From PALSA-1196 sp036833805 (GTDB lineage: Bacteria; Pseudomonadota; Gammaproteobacteria; Steroidobacterales; Steroidobacteraceae): DNA of 10,657 nucleotides. A program made the translations under genes and the position numbers. Location of the stretch: contig DAITPA010000057.1 in assembly GCA_036833805.1 (NCBI GenBank), positions 1 to 10,657 on the forward strand, given 5' to 3'. Each line of letters opens with the position of its first letter. The first letter of the stretch is position 1. Below the pieces are notes generated by a model that had not been told where the DNA came from, ran no database searches, and saw only the letters and a program-made list of their open reading frames with translations. Positions 7,244 to 10,657 of this stretch are shown in pieces.

Positions 7244-8014
7244 TCAGATGCCGGCGTACCACTCATACCCCTGATCCTCCCAGTAGCCGCCATTGCCGTC
7301 GCCGATATGCGCAAGACTGGCGACGACTTCAATGCGCATGATGTATTTCGCCATCTTGTATCCCAATTGGCGTTCAACGCGAACGCGCAGCGGCGCGCCG
7401 TTGGCAATCGGCAAGGGCGCGCCGTTCAATTCGTAAGCGAGAATCGTCTGCGGATGCAGGGCATCATCGAAATCTATACTTTCATAGTATTTGGTGCCGT
7501 CTTCATCCATTGGGTCGGCGCAATGAAACACAACGTAGCGCGCGCCGGGGCGCGGCACCGCCAACTGCAGCACTGCGCTTAATGGCACTCCGCGCCACTG
7601 GCCGATGGCGCTCCAGCCTTCCACGCAGTCATGGCGCGTGATTTGCGTGCGGCTCGCCATCGCACGCAGCTCCTGCAGCGACAGGACGAGCGGGTGTTCA
7701 ATGAGACCATCAAGCGCAAGCTTCCAGTCGGCGAAATGATTTACGGCGAGCGCCTGATACTGCCGATCGTTCGGATTCGCCGTGCCGTTGCTGCGAAACT
7801 GCGGCGATATGTCGGCGACGCTGAACTCCTGCGCCATCGAGCGGCGCGAACTTACGAGGTGTTGCGCGGCGCGGCTCGCGCGCTCCCCGACACCGAGGAT
7901 CTTCGGCAACCACGCGCTGCGCGACGCTGCATCGCAGCCCGCAAGTAATGCGGCCGCAGCCGCGCTCAGCAGGCGGGTGAGGAAGCGCCGCCGCGACGGC
8001 TTACTGTGGACCAT
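7244..8014 (-). CDS. Exported SUOX-fold molybdopterin oxidoreductase (Tat motif, possible lipoprotein)
   Basis: A 256-residue protein of the sulfite-oxidase/YedY-like molybdopterin family, probably acting outside the inner membrane. The N-terminus carries a twin-arginine motif (SRRRFL, residues 7-12), a hydrophobic run and LLAGC with C27 as a possible lipobox cysteine. After FRSNGTANPNDRQY comes the molybdenum-ligand motif RHDCVEGWSAIGQWRGVPL with C130, then the family's VVFHCADP, YYESI, ILAYELNG and PLPIANGAPLRVRVERQLGYK. The start at 8014 was chosen because AAGGAG lies seven bases upstream; an ATG at 8020 is only one base from it. The gene overlaps the end of the cytochrome b gene by 14 bases, suggesting coupled expression and an electron-transfer pair. 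The substrate is unknown. It lacks the haem domain of classical sulfite oxidases. Confidence 0.88.
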   Translation of the reverse strand: MVHSKPSRRRFLTRLLSAAAAALLAGCDAASRSAWLPKILGVGERASRAAQHLVSSRRSMAQEFSVADISPQFRSNGTANPNDRQYQALAVNHFADWKLALDGLIEHPLVLSLQELRAMASRTQITRHDCVEGWSAIGQWRGVPLSAVLQLAVPRPGARYVVFHCADPMDEDGTKYYESIDFDDALHPQTILAYELNGAPLPIANGAPLRVRVERQLGYKMAKYIMRIEVVASLAHIGDGNGGYWEDQGYEWYAGI

Positions 8015-8729
8015 CGGCATGCTCCTTCTCGATGACATAGCGTCCCGTGATCATGGAGCGCAGATTATTGACGACACCGCTGATTGCGACCTCAAATACG
8101 TGCACGAGCACAAAGGCAACGAGGGCCCACGCCGCAATGAAATGCAGAGTACGCGCGGACTGGCGCCCGCCGACGATGTCGACCCAGCCCGGGATTACGG
8201 TATCGAGGCGCGGCGACAGCGCCCAGCCCATCAGCATCACGAATGGCAGGAGCCCAAAAACGACAAGAAGATAGGTCAGCTTCTGTAGCACGTTATAGCG
8301 GCGCGCCGCCGCGCCGTGCGGATGACGAAGAAGGAGATGATCTCGAATCGATAGTCCGATCGAGCGCCAATCGGAGCGCGTCGGAGCTAGGTCCTTGGAC
8401 AAGTGCCGACTCGCCACCGAGTACGCGACGTAGAGCAATCCATTCATGATGAGGATCCATGCGAAGAACAGATGCCAGCGCCTGCCCATTGCGAGCCACT
8501 GCCCGCCGGGAAGCGTCATCCAGGAAGGAAAACCATGCGCCAGCTCGAAAAAGGGCGAAGCGCCGCTGTACGAGGACTTGCCCCAGTTGAGCGCCGGATG
8601 AGCGTTGAAGATCTGCAGGCCGCTCATGAAGAGAACAACAAGAGCCACAACGTTGATCCAATGCAAAATCCGCACTGCCAGTGAATGGCGAAAGTAGGCG
8701 TACTTTGCCGGTGCTCGGTCGCTAGCCAC
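8001..8729 (-). CDS. Cytochrome b561-family membrane subunit
   Basis: A 242-residue integral membrane protein of the b561/Ni-hydrogenase-type cytochrome b family. Four membrane segments are visible, near residues 18-40, 84-106, 150-170 and 195-216. Candidate haem-ligand histidines sit in RILHWINV (H23), RRWHLFFAW (H86), RTLHFIAAW (H196) and LVHVFE (H210). It would exchange electrons between the quinone pool and the periplasmic molybdoenzyme encoded immediately downstream, with which it overlaps. The start is GTG at 8729, preceded by AAAGGGA about nine bases upstream; the nearby ATG at 8737 is out of frame. It also overlaps the end of a small upstream ORF by eight bases. This is not the MsrQ (YedZ) type partner known for YedY. 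Confidence 0.88.
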   Translation of the reverse strand: MASDRAPAKYAYFRHSLAVRILHWINVVALVVLFMSGLQIFNAHPALNWGKSSYSGASPFFELAHGFPSWMTLPGGQWLAMGRRWHLFFAWILIMNGLLYVAYSVASRHLSKDLAPTRSDWRSIGLSIRDHLLLRHPHGAAARRYNVLQKLTYLLVVFGLLPFVMLMGWALSPRLDTVIPGWVDIVGGRQSARTLHFIAAWALVAFVLVHVFEVAISGVVNNLRSMITGRYVIEKEHADGPQ

Positions 8730-8964
8730 AGCGGCATCCCTTTACCGAGTGGCCTTGATACGCGCGGCCCGCCATGCCGTAGTGAACTGTGAGACTCACG
8801 CCTACGGGCTGAATCCCGATGACGCGACCGCACTGCGTGACTGGGCCATGGCTTCCTGTCGGCACCGAGTGGAACGGCCAGATCCACAATAATGCGACGA
8901 GCTCGCTCGCCCCAGTCACGGCATAACGCTTGACTTTCTCAACCGTTGCTTTTTCAGTGTTCAT
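8722..8964 (-). CDS. Small hypothetical protein upstream of cytochrome b
   Basis: An 80-residue ORF that I do not recognise. It has a charged N-terminus (MNTEKATVEKVKRYAVTG), one moderately hydrophobic stretch (ELVALLWIWPF, about 21-31), and a Gly/Val-rich remainder with a CxC near the end (KGCRCG). The hydrophobic stretch is too short to call a membrane helix securely. Support for reality is contextual: its ATG overlaps the stop of the upstream ORF as ATGA, and its TAG overlaps the GTG of cytochrome b by eight bases, as in a coupled operon. Against it: no family pattern, only a weak GGAAA ribosome-binding site, and it may be debris. The plus strand here shows no better gene. Confidence 0.38.
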   Translation of the reverse strand: MNTEKATVEKVKRYAVTGASELVALLWIWPFHSVPTGSHGPVTQCGRVIGIQPVGVSLTVHYGMAGRAYQGHSVKGCRCG

Positions 8965-9236
8965 GTTTTTCCGTCGGTAGTTGCAACTGGTGTTGTTTGA
9001 TCCGCAAGTCTTCCGTAGCGGCTGGTGAGGTGACACGGTTGGTAGCAAGCCCTGTGCGGCGATACATGCGTGCGTAGTCCGTCTGTGGCGAGCTCGTTAC
9101 GCCGCTTGACTATGCAGTCGTCGGTTGCAACGACCTTATCCCACGAGAACTCGACCCTCTTGCCGATGATATTCTCAAGCGCGCCATCTGCAGGATGCCG
9201 CGCGTCCTCCGTTATATTGTGGGCATGATACTGCAC
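8961..9236 (-). CDS. Unrecognised small ORF, possibly a truncated gene
   Basis: A 91-residue ORF from a GTG at 9236. The central part (ALENIIGKRVEFSWDKVVA followed by a cysteine) looks protein-like and its codons mostly end in G or C, as in neighbouring genes. The last third, rich in Thr, Arg, His and Cys, does not look like a folded domain. The frame stays open upstream past 9333 (reading SFLYGSRCAWSETNC just before the GTG), so the true start, or a lost N-terminus with signal peptide, could lie further up. The stop overlaps the next ORF's start as ATGA. It may be a small secreted protein, a decayed gene, or a chance ORF. I could not assign a family. Confidence 0.28.
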   Translation of the reverse strand: MQYHAHNITEDARHPADGALENIIGKRVEFSWDKVVATDDCIVKRRNELATDGLRTHVSPHRACYQPCHLTSRYGRLADQTTPVATTDGKT

Positions 9237-9374
9237 GCAATTGGTCTCGCTCCACGCGCAACGGCTCCCATATAGGAAGCTACGTGATGGAGTTCTTTGC
9301 GACGTAATGAGGCGCTTCGACCCGTGTAAAATACGGCCGAAACCAACCGCAAGACATTGAATCAGGAGAGAAAA
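9237..9374. other. Intergenic region upstream of the phosphatase gene
   Basis: If the minus-strand ORF ending at 9236 is not real, the gene-free stretch becomes 8965-9374. It is less GC-rich by eye than the flanks. A -10-like TAAAAT lies at 9327-9332, 42 bases before the phosphatase ATG, but no good -35 is found at 16-18 bases. A promoter for the phosphatase gene must lie here or upstream, since the next plus-strand gene ends at 7229. No repeat or RNA gene was recognised. Confidence 0.35.
9364..9370 (+). promoter_or_regulatory. Ribosome binding site setting the phosphatase start
   Basis: AGGAGAG lies four bases before the ATG at 9375. It decides between that ATG and an in-frame TTG at 9357, which has no comparable site and would add six residues ahead of the conserved MRVLFVCLGNICRS. 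Confidence 0.7.
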
Positions 9375-9851
9375 ATGCGGGTTTTATTCGTGTGTCTCGG
9401 CAACATTTGCCGCTCGCCAACAGCTGAGACGGTATTCCGCGCGCTCGCGGCAAACGAGGCTCGCGATCTTACTATTGAGACGGACTCGGCTGGCACGGCG
9501 GGATATCACATTGGCGCGCCTCCGGATGAGCGTTCGCAAGCGGCTGCACGACGTCGCGGCTACAACATGTCGGCGCTGCGTGCGCGCATTGTTGAGCCGC
9601 AGGACTTCGAACGTTTCGATCTCGTGCTGGCAATGGACCGAGACAATCTCGCGGTGCTGCGCTCGCGCGTTCCCGCCGCGCAACACGAGCGCGTACGGCT
9701 GTTCCTCGACTTCGCTCCCGAGCTCGGCACGGCGGAGGTGCCCGATCCCTACTACGGCGGCGCCAACGGATTCGAGGAAGTCCTCGATCTCGTTGAAGCC
9801 GCAGCGCGTGGATTACTTGCGCATCTGCGACGCGAGTTAAGCGCTGCTTAG
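9375..9851 (+). CDS. Low-molecular-weight protein-tyrosine phosphatase
   Basis: A 158-residue cytoplasmic phosphatase of the LMW-PTP family. The catalytic P-loop CLGNICRS is at residues 7-14, with nucleophile C7 and phosphate-binding R13. It is followed by TDSAGTAGYHIGAPPDERS and the general-acid loop DPYYGG with D124 and the two tyrosines. Bacterial members often dephosphorylate BY-kinases of exopolysaccharide export or act on other tyrosine-phosphorylated proteins; no kinase or polysaccharide gene is in the window, so the substrate is open. In Pseudomonas-like genomes this gene follows kdsB directly; here it is 3.3 kb away. It ends 15 bases from the convergent RNase E-like gene, with no visible terminator between them. 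Confidence 0.94.
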   Translation: MRVLFVCLGNICRSPTAETVFRALAANEARDLTIETDSAGTAGYHIGAPPDERSQAAARRRGYNMSALRARIVEPQDFERFDLVLAMDRDNLAVLRSRVPAAQHERVRLFLDFAPELGTAEVPDPYYGGANGFEEVLDLVEAAARGLLAHLRRELSAA

Positions 9852-9866
9852 GCCGCCAGGCGCTCG

Positions 9867-10657
9867 CTACTCGTGGGGCCCGCGATCCTCTCCGGGAGGC
9901 TTATCTGCAGGTCCCGAGGACCATACAACGAACGGTCGCGGCGGCTGCCCACTGGACGCCGCAGCCGGGGGCGTTGATGGCTCGAAGTGCGCGACGCTCT
10001 CGCGCGGTTCGACGTGCACTTCTTCCGCGGTCGGGGCGCCATTACCGCCCGCATTGGGCGGTTGCGGACGGGATTCCTCGCGCGGCGGCGCAGTCGAGCT
10101 GCCCGGTTCCGCCGACGGTCCCATGCTGCGGGAGGCGCCACCGCCACCACGTCGGCCGCGGCGGCGGCCGCGACGGCCACGACGCGGCTCGATGCGCTCG
10201 GCTTGCTCGCTCGCAAGCTCGCCGCTTGCTGACGTAGCAGTGGGCGCCGGTGCCGCGGCATTCATCACCGGCTCATCACGGCGCGGCGCTGCCTGCTCAG
10301 GCGCTCGTTCGGGCCCGCGCTCGGGCGGCCGATCGCGGTTATTGCGGTTCCGGTCACGATTGCGATCGCGCGGATCGTGATCGCGACGTACGCCGTCGGC
10401 GCGGCGCGGCGGACGCCGGTGTTCGCCGCGACTGCGATCGCGCCGAGGATCAGCAGTACGCGTGCTGCGCTCACCATGGTTATGGCGCTCGGCCGCTGCC
10501 GCAATCGTCGGCGCGCGCTCCGCCGCTACGCTTTGCGCGGGTTCACCGGCAAAAAACTTTTTCAAACGTCCCCACAATCCCGGCTGCGGCGCGGCCTGCA
10601 GGGTCGGCGCTGCCGCCTGAATGCTCTGCGGGGCCGATGTCGCGGGCAACAAGGTTG
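9867..10657 (-). CDS. rne: RNase E-like C-terminal scaffold region (5' partial)
   Basis: The frame is open to the window edge and gives 262 visible residues with no catalytic domain, so only the C-terminal part is present. From the edge inward (counting from the codon at 10652) there is an Ala/Pro/Gln-rich linker, a short amphipathic-looking segment GLWGRLKKFF (bases 10551-10580), an Arg/Asp/Asn-rich tract (about residues 68-108), an Arg/Gly block (about 157-172) and a Pro/Ala/Ser/Glu tail. This pattern matches the disordered degradosome-scaffold half of gammaproteobacterial RNase E: membrane-targeting helix, RNA-binding arginine tracts, linear protein-binding motifs. Assignment rests on composition plus the usual proximity of rne to the phosphatase gene, since the S1 and nuclease domains lie outside. 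Rho also has RNRD-rich tracts, but in its N-terminal half, so it fits poorly. Confidence 0.75.
   Translation of the reverse strand, partial: TLLPATSAPQSIQAAAPTLQAAPQPGLWGRLKKFFAGEPAQSVAAERAPTIAAAAERHNHGERSTRTADPRRDRSRGEHRRPPRRADGVRRDHDPRDRNRDRNRNNRDRPPERGPERAPEQAAPRRDEPVMNAAAPAPTATSASGELASEQAERIEPRRGRRGRRRGRRGGGGASRSMGPSAEPGSSTAPPREESRPQPPNAGGNGAPTAEEVHVEPRESVAHFEPSTPPAAASSGQPPRPFVVWSSGPADKPPGEDRGPHE

Noticed and set aside
7631..8288. Plus-strand ORFs of 105 and 168 codons opposite the molybdoenzyme and cytochrome genes
   Set aside because: The minus strand shows full-length family motifs over the same bases; the plus-strand products have random-looking composition.
8722..8964. Idea that the 80-residue ORF is a degraded SlyB-like glycine-zipper lipoprotein
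   Set aside because: Only a loose CGRVIGIQPV resemblance; no signal peptide, lipobox or glycine-zipper repeat is visible.
10137..10200. GC-rich repetitive stretch considered as a DNA repeat or regulatory element
   Set aside because: It is explained by the Arg/Gly codon block of the RNase E-like protein and has no regular repeat unit or spacing.
9974..10380. Plus-strand Arg/Ala-rich ORFs opposite the RNase E-like tail
   Set aside because: They arise from reverse-strand reading of the repetitive Arg/Gly codons; the minus-strand frame is continuous to the window edge and fits a scaffold tail.
1..10657. CRISPR arrays, tRNA or rRNA genes, IS elements, attachment sites, riboswitches
   Set aside because: Looked for on both strands by eye; no regularly spaced repeats, cloverleaf-like segments, transposase motifs or long inverted repeats were seen.

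Overview
The window reads as a GC-rich proteobacterial chromosome, most likely a gammaproteobacterium. The evidence is the envelope-biogenesis block lolD, DUF2062 gene, exbB, exbD, msbA, lpxK, ycaR-type gene and kdsB, with a low-molecular-weight phosphotyrosine phosphatase and the 3' end of an RNase E-like gene further on. From memory, this order resembles the lolD-DUF2062-comEC-exbBD-(msbA)-lpxK-ycaR-kdsB-ptp-murB-rne neighbourhood of Pseudomonas and Xanthomonadales-type genomes. No taxon can be fixed without a search.

Bases 1-571 hold the 3' part of lolD, which is convergent with a DUF2062 membrane protein gene (1084-560). A good sigma70-like promoter at 1135-1162 starts a tightly packed plus-strand operon that runs from exbB to kdsB (1203-6033). 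Junctions are ATGA (exbB/exbD) and TTGA (exbD/msbA), and the other gaps are 1 to 11 bases. The operon joins an energy-transducing ExbB/ExbD pair to three steps of lipid A/LPS assembly: LpxK phosphorylates lipid A, KdsB activates Kdo, and MsbA flips the lipid across the inner membrane. The small Trm112-like protein lies between lpxK and kdsB.

Bases 6034-9374 are accessory relative to that conserved order. They hold a DUF1328 membrane miniprotein and a pirin on the plus strand. On the minus strand lies a two-gene redox module, a b561-family cytochrome followed by an exported molybdopterin oxidoreductase with a Tat motif and a possible lipobox. Upstream of the cytochrome are two small unrecognised ORFs chained to it by stop/start overlaps (9236-8961 and 8964-8722). 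They may be real small genes or debris.

Bases 9375-9851 encode the phosphatase. Bases 10657-9867 encode the disordered, arginine-rich C-terminal tail of an RNase E-like protein, convergent with the phosphatase. comEC, expected between the DUF2062 gene and exbB, and murB, expected next to the phosphatase, are both absent from this window. No rRNA, tRNA, IS element, CRISPR array or riboswitch was recognised. The most useful points for follow-up are the coupled minus-strand cluster at 9236-7244 and the rearrangement of an otherwise conserved locus.
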